Shown here one piece after another: positions 15,731 to 25,558 of a stretch of 64,000 bases of DNA. A program made the position numbers and the translations under genes. A model generated the notes under the pieces. It made no database searches. It saw only the letters and a list, made by a program, of their open reading frames with translations, and had not been told where the DNA came from. Origin of the DNA: [Clostridium] saccharolyticum WM1 (GTDB lineage: Bacteria > Bacillota > Clostridia > Lachnospirales > Lachnospiraceae); the NCBI RefSeq assembly GCF_000144625.1, contig NC_014376.1, forward strand, positions 2,666,001 to 2,730,000, written 5' to 3'. Numbering within the stretch: position 1 is the stretch's first letter; the number at the start of each line of letters is the position of its first letter.

Positions 15731-17218
15731 TTATGCCAGGTTTGAATATCCCATTAAACTGATGTCTACTTCCCTGGCCACTTCCCGGCCTTCTCTGATG
15801 GCCCAGACCACCAGTGACTGTCCCCGGCGCATGTCTCCGGCAGCAAATACCTTATCCACATTTGTCTTGTATTTCCCGTTTTCAGTTTCCACATTGCTTC
15901 TGCCGTTTAATTTTACGCCAAAAGCGTCAGCCACATAATTCTGCGCCCCCAGAAACCCTGCCGCAATCAAAACCATGTCAGCCGGAACTTCTTTTTCACT
16001 GCCGGCGATTGGTTCCATGCTCAGACGGCCTGTTTTTTCATCCTTTTTAGGCTCCAGACCCATAAGCACCGCTTTTACCACCTTGCCGGATTTATCCTTG
16101 ATAAACTCCTTTACTGTGGTCTGATATACCCTGGGATCCTTTCCAAATACAACAATGGATTCTTCCTGGCCGTAATCGGTTTTCAATACTTTCGGCCATT
16201 GGGGCCAACGGTTGTCCGGGGTTCTTTTATCAGGCAGTTTGGGCATCATCTCAACCTGTATCACGGACGCACAGCCATGCCGGATGGCAGTTCCCACACA
16301 ATCATTTCCGGTATCGCCGCCGCCGATGACAATGACATGCTTTCCTTTTGAGGATAGATAGCCCTGATCCTGTAAGTTGGAATTTAACAGGCTCTTTGTG
16401 GTGGACTTTAAAAAATCCACAGCAAAATAGATTCCCTCAGCATCTCTTCCAGGAACTTTTAAATCCCTGGGATTAGAAGCACCGCAGGCCAAGATGATCC
16501 GGTCAAACTCTTTTAGAAGATCTTTGGCTTTCTGATTTTTCCCTACATCAGCACCTGTCAGGAAGGTCACACCTTCCTGCTTCATGATCTCTACCTTCCG
16601 CTCAATGACATGCTTTTCCAGTTTCATGTTGGGGATTCCATACATGAGGAGGCCGCCGGTACGGTCTTCCCGTTCCAGAACAGTGACGCTGTGCCCTCTT
16701 TTGTTCAACTGATCTGCCGCTGCAAGCCCTGCCGGACCGGAACCAATGACTGCTACCTTTTTGCCTGTGCGGATCTTTGGAGGTACCGGACCTGCAATGC
16801 CGCTTTCATAAGCCCGTTCAATAATGGCCAACTCATTTTCCTTGATGCTCACCGGGTCACCGTTTAAACCGCAGGTGCATGCCGCCTCACAGGGAGCCGG
16901 GCATACCCTGGCGGTGAATTCCGGAAAACTGTTGGTCTTTTTCAGCCTGTTGTAGGCCTGCTGCCATGTTCCTGTATATACAAGCTCATTCCACTCAGGG
17001 ATTAAGTTATTAAGGGGACAGCCGGAAACCATTCCCTTCAAGATCACTCCGGACTGGCAGAAGGGGACGCCGCAGTCCATACAGCGGGCTCCCTGACATT
17101 TTTGTTCTTTTTCAGAAAGAGGCAGATGAAACTCGTTATAATTTTTAATACGAGCCTTGGGGTCTACCGTTTTTCCCGTTTTTCTGCTATATTCTAAAAA
17201 TCCTGTTGGTTTTCCCAT
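15731..17218 (-). CDS. gltD: Glutamate synthase small subunit (NADPH)
   Basis: A 495-residue flavoprotein that passes electrons from NAD(P)H through FAD and iron-sulfur clusters to the large subunit. N-terminal cysteine motifs for two 4Fe-4S clusters are visible (CQGARCMDCGVPFC near 39-52 and CPAPCEAACTCG near 107-118), then a first dinucleotide fold GSGPAGLAAAD near 158 and a second GGGDTGNDC near 298. Length matches GltD. It follows gltB by 12 bases and is the last gene of the operon, ended by a strong stem-loop. Confidence 0.96.
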   Translation of the reverse strand: MGKPTGFLEYSRKTGKTVDPKARIKNYNEFHLPLSEKEQKCQGARCMDCGVPFCQSGVILKGMVSGCPLNNLIPEWNELVYTGTWQQAYNRLKKTNSFPEFTARVCPAPCEAACTCGLNGDPVSIKENELAIIERAYESGIAGPVPPKIRTGKKVAVIGSGPAGLAAADQLNKRGHSVTVLEREDRTGGLLMYGIPNMKLEKHVIERKVEIMKQEGVTFLTGADVGKNQKAKDLLKEFDRIILACGASNPRDLKVPGRDAEGIYFAVDFLKSTTKSLLNSNLQDQGYLSSKGKHVIVIGGGDTGNDCVGTAIRHGCASVIQVEMMPKLPDKRTPDNRWPQWPKVLKTDYGQEESIVVFGKDPRVYQTTVKEFIKDKSGKVVKAVLMGLEPKKDEKTGRLSMEPIAGSEKEVPADMVLIAAGFLGAQNYVADAFGVKLNGRSNVETENGKYKTNVDKVFAAGDMRRGQSLVVWAIREGREVAREVDISLMGYSNLA

Positions 17219-17230
17219 TTCTGCTCCTCC

Positions 17231-20200
17231 TTATTTTTTTGTATTGGCATAAAATGCTTCAATCTGCGCCTGTTCACTGCTTAAGCCCTTTTCTTCCATC
17301 TGAACGATGGTGTTCATCATCCGCCTGTAATCATGAGGCATGACTTTCTTAAATTTAGGCAGGTATTCTCCAAAGTTATCAAGGATCTCTTTTCCCCTTG
17401 CAGAATTGGTATATGCCACATGCTCCTTGATCATGTCTTTCAGTTCAAGAACATCATATTTATTGGTGACCTCTTCAAAAGAAACCATTTCCTTATTGAG
17501 CCGCTTATAAAAATCCCTTTTTTCATCCAACACATAGGCAATGCCGCCGCTCATTCCAGCAGCAAAGTTTTTGCCGGTGGAGCCAAGCACTACTACCCGG
17601 CCGCCTGTCATATATTCGCAGCCATGGTCTCCCACGCCCTCTACAACAGCAGTTGCACCGGAGTTTCTGACGCAGAAGCGTTCGCCGGCGATCCCGCAGA
17701 TAAATGCCTTCCCGCTGGTGGCACCGTACAAAGCCACATTTCCAATGACAATGTTCTCCTCAGCCTTAAACTTAACACCCTGAGGGGGATAAACTACCAG
17801 CTTTCCGCCGGAAAGTCCCTTTCCGAAATAGTCGTTGCTGTCCCCTACCAGTTCCAGGGTAAGGCCTTTGGGAATAAAAGCTCCAAAGCTCTGTCCGCCG
17901 CTGCCTGTACAGTTGATGGTAAAGGTATCCTCAGCAAGACCCTCAGGGTAAAGCCTGGTGATTTCCGAACCAAATATGGTGCCTAAAGCCCGGTCCGTAT
18001 TGGATACATCAATATGAAGGCTCTTTTTCTGACCTCCCTGGAGAGCCTCTCTTAATTTTTTAAGTATAATCTTCTCATCAATGGTCTTATCCAGTCCAAA
18101 ATCAAATCCCTGCTTCTGGCCGTAGCCCGCCCGCTTCTGCCCGGCATAGGAATTATTCAGTATAGCAGAAAAATCCACCTTGCCTGCTCTTTCCGAAGAA
18201 ATACTGTCTTTCTTCTTCAAAAGATCGGTTCTTCCCACAAGCTCATCGACGGTACGGATGCCAAGCCTTGCCATGTACTCCCGAAGCTCTCTGGCAATAA
18301 AATGCATGAAATTAATCACATGTTCCGGTTTTCCTTTAAAGCGCTTCCTAAGCTCCGGATTCTGGGTGGCAATCCCCACCGGGCATGTGTCCAGATTGCA
18401 GACCCTCATCATGACACAGCCCAGGGTCACAAGGGGAGCTGTGGCAAAGCCAAATTCCTCTGCCCCCAAAGCGCAGGCAATGGCGACATCACGTCCTGTC
18501 ATCAGCTTGCCATCCGTCTCCAGAATCACCTTGTCCCGCAGCCCATTCATGATCAGGGTCTGGTGGGCCTCCGCCACACCTAACTCCCATGGAAGCCCTG
18601 CATTATAAATGGAGTTTCTGGGAGCCGCTCCGGTCCCCCCATCAAAGGAAGAAATCAGGATTACCTGGGCACCGGCTTTTGCAACGCCTGCGGCAACCGT
18701 GCCCACACCTGCCTCAGAAACCAGCTTAACAGAGATCCTGGCCTCTGTATTGGAATTTTTTAAATCATAAATCAACTGCGCAAGATCCTCAATGGAATAA
18801 ATATCGTGGTGAGGCGGAGGGGAAATAAGCCCTACGCCCGTAGTTGAATGCCTGGTTTTTGCGACCCACGGATATACCTTTTCCCCCGGAAGCTGGCCGC
18901 CTTCTCCCGGCTTTGCACCCTGAGCCATTTTAATCTGGATCTCCCTTGCGCTGACTAAATACCTGGAGGTTACGCCAAAACGCCCGGAGGCCACCTGCTT
19001 AATGGCAGAACAGCGGTTTACACCGTCTGCTCCCGGAGTCAGACGCTCCAGGCTTTCACCGCCCTCGCCGCTGTTTGATTTGCCGTGAATCCGGTTCATG
19101 GCAATGGCCAGGGTTTCATGGGCTTCCTGGGAAATGGAGCCGTAGGACATGGCTCCCGTCTTAAACCGCTTGACAATAGACTCTTCACTTTCCACTTCTT
19201 CCAATGGAATTTCCTTTGATTTGGAATAATCAAAGTCCAGAAGGCTTCTTAAATTGACTGTCTGCCCCTCTTCCGTCAAAGCATGAGTATATTCTTTAAA
19301 TGTTTCGTAGCTTCCGGTTCTGGCAGCCTCCTGAAGGAGATGTATGGTAACCGGATTGTATAAATGCTCCTCCTGCCCAGCCCGTTCTTTATGGCTTCCA
19401 ACGCTCTCCAGTGTCAGATCCACGTCAAGGCCAAGAGGGTCAAAGGCGGCTGAATGAAGTACATCCACATCATTGGCAATGTCATCAAGGGTGATCCCTC
19501 CCACTCTGCTGACTGTATCCGTAAAATATTTGTCAACCACCTTCCTGGAAATTCCGATGGCTTCAAAGATCTGGGCTCCCTGATAGGACTGTATGGTGGA
19601 TATCCCCATTTTGGAGGCGATCTTTACGATGCCATGAAGTACCGCTGCGTTATAATCTTCTACAGCCGCATAGTAGTCCTTATCCAGCATGCCTCTTTCC
19701 ATGAGGGAGCGTATGGACTCCTGGGCAAGGTAAGGATTGATGGCACAGGCTCCATAGCCCAGCAAAGTGGCAAAATGATGTACCTCCCTTGGCTCTCCGC
19801 TTTCCAGTATAAGTGCCATGGAAGTCCTCTTCTTTGTCTTTACCAGATGCTGCTGAAGCGCAGATACCGCTAACAGGGAGGGAATAGGCACATGGTTTTC
19901 ATCAATATCCCGGTCAGACAGGATAATGATATTGGCCCCATCCCTGTGAGCCCGGTCCGCCTCCAGAAAGAGCCTGTCAATGGCTTTCTCCAGGGAGGTA
20001 TTTTTATAATAGGTTATGGGGATCACTTCAACCTTAAAGCCGGGCTTTTTCATGTTTTTAATTTTTAACAGGTCCGTACAGGTGAGAATGGGATTATTGA
20101 CTTTCAGTATCTTACAGTTTTCTGCTGTCTCCTCCAGGATGTTCCCTTCTTCACCTACATAAATAGTAGTGGAAGTGACAATCTCTTCCCGGATGGAGTC

Positions 20201-21790
20201 AATGGGCGGATTAGTAACCTGGGCAAAGAGCTGTTTAAAATAATTGAACAGTGGCTGATGCTTCTTACTTAGCACTGCCAGAGGACTGTCGGCACCCATG
20301 GCGGATACTGCTTCTGCACCATTTAAAGCCATGGGCAGGATCATGGTCTTGTATTCCTCATAGGTGTAGCCATAGGTCTTCTGCAGCTTCGCCCTTTCCT
20401 CTTCACTCATGGCAGGAACTCCCTTATTGGGGATAGGCAGGTCACGTAATTCAATTAAATTGGAATCCAGCCATTCTCCATATGGCTGGCTGGCAGCATA
20501 ATATTCCTTAAGCTCCTTATCGCTGATAAGACAGCCCCTGACCGTATCGATGAGAAGCATTTTGCCGGGACGAAGGCGCTCCTTTTTCACCACATGGTTC
20601 TGCTCAATATCGATGGCGCCTACCTCGGAGGCCAGGATCATCTGATCTTCATCTGTAATATAGTATCTGGACGGGCGAAGACCATTGCGGTCCAAAACAG
20701 CTCCCACCAGATCACCGTCGCTGAATACAATGGAAGCCGGGCCATCCCACGGTTCCATCATAGTGGCATAGTAACGGTAAAAGTCTTTAATCTCCTGGGA
20801 CATGGATTTGTCATGCTCCCATGGTGCCGGAATGGTCACCATAACAGACAGAGGAAGATCCATTCCGCTCATCATCATAAATTCCAACGCATTATCTAGC
20901 ATGGCTGAATCCGAACCTTCCTGGTTTATAATTGGAAGGACCTTATGCATGTCATACCGGAAATACTCGGATTCCATATTCTCTTCTCTGGCCATCATCT
21001 TATCCACATTGCCCCGAATGGTATTGATCTCGCCGTTATGTACAATGAGACGGTTGGGGTGAGCTCTCATCCAGCTGGGGTTGGTATTGGTACTGAACCG
21101 GGAATGAACCACAGCGATGGCAGATTCATAATCCTTATCCTGAAGATCCGGGAAAAACTTTCTTAGTTCCTTTACCAAAAACATCCCCTTATAGACAATG
21201 GTCCTGCTGCTTAAGGAAACCACATAGGTATTGTCGTTGCTTTGTTCAAAAATACGTCTTGAAACGTAAAGCTTCCTGTCAAACTCCAGTCCTCTGGCAG
21301 TATCCACCGGTTTCTTCACAAAGCCCTGGGCAATGCAGGGCATACAATCCACCGCCTTGGCGCCGATCAGCTCCGGATGAATGGGCACATCTCTCCAACC
21401 GGAAAATTCAAGACCTTCCTTTTTTACAATGATCTCAAACATCTTCTTAGCCTGGTTTCTGGCAAGCTCATCCTGGGGAAAGAAAAACATTCCAACGCCG
21501 TACTCCCTTTCCTCTCCAAGCTCTATGCCAAGAGGCTTTGTCACTTTTTTGAAGAACTTATGAGAGATCTGGAGCATGATTCCGACTCCGTCCCCTGTTT
21601 TCCCTTCCGCATCCTTTCCTGCACGGTGTTCTAAATTCTCCACGATATGGAGAGCCTGCTCCACCGTTTTATGAGTCTTTACGCCTTTTATGTTGGCTAC
21701 CGCTCCGATGCCGCAGTTGTCATGTTCAAAGCGGGGGTCATATAGCCCCGGCGATGCCTTCTTAGTGGGGGATTTTGTATTCATATCCAT
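17231..21790 (-). CDS. gltB: Glutamate synthase large subunit
   Basis: A 1519-residue amidotransferase that makes two glutamates from glutamine and 2-oxoglutarate. Residues 1-25 are a propeptide, with the catalytic Cys26 in HDNCGIGA becoming the N-terminus after cleavage. Then follow the glutamine amidotransferase domain (26-430), central domain, FMN-binding synthase domain with the 3Fe-4S cysteines in CVMMRVCNLDTC (about 1120-1132), and the C-terminal beta-helix domain. The start at 21790 has AAAGGATGAG upstream. A good promoter stands at 21908-21936. With gltD it forms the nitrogen assimilation operon. Confidence 0.97.
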   Translation of the reverse strand: MDMNTKSPTKKASPGLYDPRFEHDNCGIGAVANIKGVKTHKTVEQALHIVENLEHRAGKDAEGKTGDGVGIMLQISHKFFKKVTKPLGIELGEEREYGVGMFFFPQDELARNQAKKMFEIIVKKEGLEFSGWRDVPIHPELIGAKAVDCMPCIAQGFVKKPVDTARGLEFDRKLYVSRRIFEQSNDNTYVVSLSSRTIVYKGMFLVKELRKFFPDLQDKDYESAIAVVHSRFSTNTNPSWMRAHPNRLIVHNGEINTIRGNVDKMMAREENMESEYFRYDMHKVLPIINQEGSDSAMLDNALEFMMMSGMDLPLSVMVTIPAPWEHDKSMSQEIKDFYRYYATMMEPWDGPASIVFSDGDLVGAVLDRNGLRPSRYYITDEDQMILASEVGAIDIEQNHVVKKERLRPGKMLLIDTVRGCLISDKELKEYYAASQPYGEWLDSNLIELRDLPIPNKGVPAMSEEERAKLQKTYGYTYEEYKTMILPMALNGAEAVSAMGADSPLAVLSKKHQPLFNYFKQLFAQVTNPPIDSIREEIVTSTTIYVGEEGNILEETAENCKILKVNNPILTCTDLLKIKNMKKPGFKVEVIPITYYKNTSLEKAIDRLFLEADRAHRDGANIIILSDRDIDENHVPIPSLLAVSALQQHLVKTKKRTSMALILESGEPREVHHFATLLGYGACAINPYLAQESIRSLMERGMLDKDYYAAVEDYNAAVLHGIVKIASKMGISTIQSYQGAQIFEAIGISRKVVDKYFTDTVSRVGGITLDDIANDVDVLHSAAFDPLGLDVDLTLESVGSHKERAGQEEHLYNPVTIHLLQEAARTGSYETFKEYTHALTEEGQTVNLRSLLDFDYSKSKEIPLEEVESEESIVKRFKTGAMSYGSISQEAHETLAIAMNRIHGKSNSGEGGESLERLTPGADGVNRCSAIKQVASGRFGVTSRYLVSAREIQIKMAQGAKPGEGGQLPGEKVYPWVAKTRHSTTGVGLISPPPHHDIYSIEDLAQLIYDLKNSNTEARISVKLVSEAGVGTVAAGVAKAGAQVILISSFDGGTGAAPRNSIYNAGLPWELGVAEAHQTLIMNGLRDKVILETDGKLMTGRDVAIACALGAEEFGFATAPLVTLGCVMMRVCNLDTCPVGIATQNPELRKRFKGKPEHVINFMHFIARELREYMARLGIRTVDELVGRTDLLKKKDSISSERAGKVDFSAILNNSYAGQKRAGYGQKQGFDFGLDKTIDEKIILKKLREALQGGQKKSLHIDVSNTDRALGTIFGSEITRLYPEGLAEDTFTINCTGSGGQSFGAFIPKGLTLELVGDSNDYFGKGLSGGKLVVYPPQGVKFKAEENIVIGNVALYGATSGKAFICGIAGERFCVRNSGATAVVEGVGDHGCEYMTGGRVVVLGSTGKNFAAGMSGGIAYVLDEKRDFYKRLNKEMVSFEEVTNKYDVLELKDMIKEHVAYTNSARGKEILDNFGEYLPKFKKVMPHDYRRMMNTIVQMEEKGLSSEQAQIEAFYANTKK

Positions 21791-22173
21791 AATCTCATCC
21801 TTTCCTTATTCTCGCCCATATCTATGGACATAGTGGTTAGCCCGGAGGACGTTCCTGATTTTTCCCTCAGCTTTTGGGTGCTGATGTATTACAGTAAATT
21901 TTAGTTGATAATACTACATTTTTTCCCACTTGTAAACGGATTTTATTTTTATATTGTCAGATAATTTGATAATTTATAATTTTTAATTCAATATTCTAAT
22001 TATTATAAAGAATATTTATGTTTTTTCTTCTGTTATTACACAATTTTATCGACTTTTAAATATTCTGGAACAAACTTCTAATTATTTGAAGTCATAGCTT
22101 TCAATTATTAAGCCAATAGTATGGTTTCAAAGCTTTCCCATTGCAGGAATAACTCATTGAGCCTCCATAGCAG
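21791..22173 (-). other. gltB promoter region and untranslated leader
   Basis: The distal part (about 21940-22140) is very AT rich with no gene. The promoter at 21936-21908 leaves a leader of about 115 bases containing small stems such as CTATGTCCATAG. I looked for a glutamine riboswitch (CGTTCA ... GGAAGTAGG ... GAAGGAACG) and found only an isolated GGAACG, so none is called. Confidence 0.5.
21908..21936 (-). promoter_or_regulatory. gltBD promoter
   Basis: Minus strand TTTACA (21936-21931), 17 bases, TATTAT (21913-21908): close to the housekeeping sigma-A consensus. Confidence 0.65.
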
Positions 22174-22204
22174 CTAAAAAAGCCCTGGGAATCTTCCCAG
22201 GGCT
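22174..22204 (-). terminator. Terminator of the HPr gene
   Basis: Minus strand AGCCCTGGGA-AGAT-TCCCAGGGCT followed by TTTTTTAG, a perfect 10-base-pair stem 34 bases after the HPr stop. Confidence 0.93.
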
Positions 22205-22237
22205 TATACAATATTCTTTTAAAATAAAAAAACAGTA

Positions 22238-22504
22238 TTACATCTCACCAAGACCGCTTTCGATGGCTTCTGTCATGGTCTTCATTGCAGCTGCCTCGTC
22301 TTCGCCGTCACAGATCAGTTTGATTTCTGTTCCGCATTTAATTCCGGCTGCCATAACGTTTAATACGCTCTTTGCCACGATTCTTTTCTCTCCATATTCG
22401 ATGATAACATCAGATTTAAATTTCATAGCTGTTTGAGACAGCACCCCTGCTGGTCTTAAATGAAGTCCGGATGGATTTACTACGGTCAGTGTTTTTGATA
22501 ACAT
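22238..22504 (-). CDS. ptsH: HPr-family phosphocarrier protein
   Basis: An 88-residue cytoplasmic phosphocarrier of the sugar phosphotransferase system. The start is ATG at 22504, nine bases after TAAAGGAG; the longer frame is leader. His15 in SGLHLRPAG is the residue phosphorylated by enzyme I, and Ser46 in VAKSVLNVM is the HPr-kinase site used for carbon catabolite control in Firmicutes. Both are present, so it is HPr rather than the Crh type that lacks His15. Ends in GLGEM, typical of HPr. It stands alone, with no ptsI neighbour, and has its own terminator. Confidence 0.92.
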   Translation of the reverse strand: MLSKTLTVVNPSGLHLRPAGVLSQTAMKFKSDVIIEYGEKRIVAKSVLNVMAAGIKCGTEIKLICDGEDEAAAMKTMTEAIESGLGEM

Positions 22505-22624
22505 AAAATTTTCTCCTTTATCCTCAATTTTTTTATACTCCTTGCAGTTAATTTTATTACAATATCCAATTTGTGTCAAGACAAACCATCGGTCTTTTAC
22601 ATATTTTCCAAAGGACTATCCCGC

Positions 22625-23260
22625 CTAGGAGATCTTAGAAAAAGCCTGTCTTTCTCTCTGAGAATAGACACAACCGCAGTAATCCTGCCTGTAAAGGCCA
22701 TACTCCCCAGAAAGCTCCACAGACCGTTTATATCCGTTTTTTTTCTTAAAATCAGAAGGCAGATAAGAAACCCTGTACTCCTTGGCAAGCTTCTCTCCGA
22801 TCTCATTCAGCTTCCCTGCATTCTTTAAGGGGCTTATGGATAACGTGGTGGTGAAGTAATCAAAGCGCCCTGCCTGAGCCACCTTTGCCGCCTCCTGGAG
22901 ACGCAGTTCATAGCATTTAAAGCACCGTTTTCCCCCTTCCGGTTCCTGCTCAAGTCCTCTTACCATACGATAAAATTCATCCGGCTCATAGGGCCCAGCT
23001 TCCATGGCAACAGGATGGTCAAACTTCATGGCGGCAATGAGCCGTTCCTGCTCGTTTACCCGCCTTTTGTATTCCTCGGGAGGATATATATTAGGATTAT
23101 AGAAATACACAGTTATTTCAAAATAGTGGGATAAATACTCCAGCACATAGCTGCTGCACGGTGCACAGCAGCTGTGCAGAAGCAGTCTTGGGATTTTTTC
23201 TTGATCTACTAATCCTGCAATGACCTGATCCAATTCCTTCTGATAATTTCTCTGGTTCAT
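22625..23260 (-). CDS. queH: Epoxyqueuosine reductase QueH
   Basis: A 211-residue protein of the former DUF208 family, an iron-sulfur enzyme that performs the last step of queuosine tRNA modification in bacteria lacking QueG. Start at ATG 23260 is set by GGAAGGAGC upstream. Conserved features include SCCAPC (Cys31, Cys32, Cys35), RCFKCYELR near 128-134, YFTTTLSISP near 153, and CGC near the C-terminus. Together these supply the 4Fe-4S and adjacent metal ligands. It follows rpoD after a terminator. Confidence 0.93.
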   Translation of the reverse strand: MNQRNYQKELDQVIAGLVDQEKIPRLLLHSCCAPCSSYVLEYLSHYFEITVYFYNPNIYPPEEYKRRVNEQERLIAAMKFDHPVAMEAGPYEPDEFYRMVRGLEQEPEGGKRCFKCYELRLQEAAKVAQAGRFDYFTTTLSISPLKNAGKLNEIGEKLAKEYRVSYLPSDFKKKNGYKRSVELSGEYGLYRQDYCGCVYSQRERQAFSKIS

Positions 23261-23365
23261 GGTAGCTCCTTCCCTGCTATAAAAAAGCTGGCATTGGATA
23301 TGACCAAAGCCAGACCCTCTGCTTCGTCGCTTGCTCACGAACGCGGACCGCTGCGTTCAAATGAC

Positions 23366-23395
23366 AAAAAGGCGTCCGCAGTAGCCTGCCACGCC
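23366..23395 (-). terminator. Terminator after rpoD
   Basis: Minus strand GGCGTGGCAGG-CTA-CTGCGGACGCC, then TTTTTG, starts about 10 bases after the rpoD stop. The stem has a mismatch in the middle. Confidence 0.65.
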
Positions 23396-23404
23396 TCCTG
23401 TTTT

Positions 23405-24547
23405 CTACAGAAAATCCCTGATCCGTTTGCTGCGGACAGGATTTCTAAGCTTTCTAAGTGCCTTTGCTTCTATCTGCCTGATGCGTTCCCGGGTAACATT
23501 AAATTCTTTTCCCACTTCTTCCAGTGTACGGGGATGGCCATCCTCCAGGCCGAACCTGAGTACGATCACCTGGCGTTCCCTCTCCTTTAAATCTCCAAGC
23601 AGGGCGTCAATATGCTCTCTCAGCATAACGGATTCCACATTGCCTTCCGGAGTCACAACGTTATTATCGGCTACGAAATCTCCCAGGTTGGAATCATCCT
23701 CTTCCCCAATTGGCGTTTCAAGGGATGCCGGTTCTCTGGCGATCTGCATAATCTCCATGACCTTGTCCTCAGACATGTCAAGGGCTTCCGCCAGTTCGGA
23801 CACAGACGGTTCGTATCCAAGTTCCAGAGTCAGTTTTCTTTGCATCTTGGACATTTTATTAATCGTCTCCACCATATGCACAGGCACACGAATCGTTCTG
23901 GCCTGGTCTGCAAGGGCTCTGGTCACAGACTGCCGTATCCACCAAGTAGCATATGTACTTAATTTATAACCTTTTGTATAATCAAATTTTTCCACACCTT
24001 TAATAAGGCCTAAATTTCCTTCCTGAACCAGATCAAGGAAACTCATTCCGCGGCCCGTATAGCGCTTTGCAATACTGACTACAAGGCGCAGGTTTGCCTC
24101 AATCAAACGCTCTTTGGCATCATCATCGCCATCCGCTTTTCTCTTAGCAAGGCGCAGTTCTTCCTCTGCGTTCAAAAGTGGTACTGTGCCAATTTCCTTT
24201 AAATACATGCGGACAGGATCTTCCGTACCAATGCCCTCTAACAGGTCAATGGCATCAAGATCAATATCTTCCTCATCAACATCCTTTATAAAGCTGTCAT
24301 CAAGATCATCATCTAAAAGCAGGTCGTCTGACAGGAGCACATCATCAGTTAAAACGGAATCGTCAATGACCGGGATCACGTCTACGCCGCGATTCTCCAG
24401 GTACGTATAAATCTGATCCATCTGCTCGGTTGTCAGTTCTTCCCCCATAAAGAAGTTATTAATCTCCGTTACATCCAAAGCATTGTGCTTCGTTTTTGCA
24501 AGTTCGACAAGTTTTCCCAGCTTATCTAAAAAATTATCCTTTTCCAC
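23405..24547 (-). CDS. rpoD: RNA polymerase primary sigma factor (sigma-A/RpoD)
   Basis: A 380-residue housekeeping sigma factor. Region 1.1 occupies about 1-75, followed by a very acidic linker (about 80-105). Region 1.2 begins at [11 protein letters not shown], region 2 has YATWWIRQ and TIRVPVHM near 200-225, region 3 follows, and region 4 contains the -35 recognition helix [11 protein letters not shown] near 350. The sequence supports the TTGACA/TATAAT promoters noted elsewhere. Unusually there is no dnaG next to it; the upstream neighbour is a lipid kinase gene about 100 bases away. Confidence 0.97.
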   Translation of the reverse strand: MEKDNFLDKLGKLVELAKTKHNALDVTEINNFFMGEELTTEQMDQIYTYLENRGVDVIPVIDDSVLTDDVLLSDDLLLDDDLDDSFIKDVDEEDIDLDAIDLLEGIGTEDPVRMYLKEIGTVPLLNAEEELRLAKRKADGDDDAKERLIEANLRLVVSIAKRYTGRGMSFLDLVQEGNLGLIKGVEKFDYTKGYKLSTYATWWIRQSVTRALADQARTIRVPVHMVETINKMSKMQRKLTLELGYEPSVSELAEALDMSEDKVMEIMQIAREPASLETPIGEEDDSNLGDFVADNNVVTPEGNVESVMLREHIDALLGDLKERERQVIVLRFGLEDGHPRTLEEVGKEFNVTRERIRQIEAKALRKLRNPVRSKRIRDFL

Positions 24548-24651
24548 TTAATAACGTCCTTTCGCTAAGAGGTATACATAAAGCCCACACAACTTTTCAT
24601 TATATACTACCGGAATCCATATTTCAACATATTTCTGCTAAAAAAGCTGTA

Positions 24652-25554
24652 TTATTGCTTTTTCGGCACTTTTCTCATAATTCGGATTCTTTTCTTTAAA
24701 TTATTGATGTCAACTTCCCTCCTGGTCCCGCCGAATTCTCCGTCTAACACCCAGTCTATAGGCTCTTCCGAGAGAATTTTCAAAGACCTTGTCCGAAATT
24801 TATGGACGTATTCGTTTGGTTCTTCCTTCAGAAACATGTAGTTAATGATGTTGGTCAGATCCAGAGGTGTTTTGGGTGTCCGGATAAGCAGCACTTCAAA
24901 CTCACCGTCGTCAAGAGCGACATTCTGGGCCACTAGGCCTTTAAAGCCCCCCACACTCATGGTATTGGTTATCATGCCGAATATAAACTCCCCTTCCAGA
25001 GTCATCTCCCCACACTCGATCCGCATCCCGTATGACTTTATGGAAGCCAGGCTTTTCATTCCTTCCAGCATATACGCCTGATGTCCCAGTACATTTTTTT
25101 TATCCTGAGGGGTTAAATAAGATACCTCTGTAAAAGCTCCAAAAGCCGCAATATACACAAAATGCCTGTCCCCGCAAAAACAGCCGATATCAATGGGAAA
25201 AGGTTCGCCAAAAACTGCCGCTTCCGCCGCCCTTTTCATATTTTTGGAAATCTTTAAGCTGGAAGCAAAATCATTGGTGGACCCAGCCGGAATATATCCA
25301 AGATCCGGGATTTGGTCCAGCTTCATGAGGCCGCTTATGGTTTCATTTAAGGTCCCGTCCCCCCCGCTGCACACGACCAGGTCCGCATTACCACCGTATG
25401 CAGCGGCAGCTTCCATAGCGTCGCCGCACCGCTGGGTCACATGGACTGTCAGTTCGTAACCGGCCTTTGTAAAAATATCCAGGATATCCATCAGCTTATT
25501 CCTGATCTGAGCTTTCCCTGAGCGGGGATTAAATATAAAAAGAATCTTTTTCAT
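24652..25554 (-). CDS. Diacylglycerol/lipid kinase, YegS/DagK family
   Basis: A 300-residue kinase with the DAGK catalytic motif GGDGTLNET (64-72) and a substrate motif AGSTNDFASS near 100. The family phosphorylates diacylglycerol or related lipids at the membrane, recycling lipids released in teichoic acid synthesis. The C-terminal beta-sandwich carries WVLDGEFGG, which is usual. It starts four bases downstream of mutY and is probably co-transcribed with it. Confidence 0.9.
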   Translation of the reverse strand: MKKILFIFNPRSGKAQIRNKLMDILDIFTKAGYELTVHVTQRCGDAMEAAAAYGGNADLVVCSGGDGTLNETISGLMKLDQIPDLGYIPAGSTNDFASSLKISKNMKRAAEAAVFGEPFPIDIGCFCGDRHFVYIAAFGAFTEVSYLTPQDKKNVLGHQAYMLEGMKSLASIKSYGMRIECGEMTLEGEFIFGMITNTMSVGGFKGLVAQNVALDDGEFEVLLIRTPKTPLDLTNIINYMFLKEEPNEYVHKFRTRSLKILSEEPIDWVLDGEFGGTRREVDINNLKKRIRIMRKVPKKQ

Positions 25555-25558
25555 TCTA

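Noticed and set aside
17333..17986. Long frame (217 codons) on the plus strand inside gltB
   Set aside because: Antisense shadow of gltB without ribosome site or recognisable domain.
21791..21907. Glutamine riboswitch upstream of gltB
   Set aside because: Only a GGAACG is shared with the consensus; the required CGTTCA and GGAAGTAGG parts are missing.
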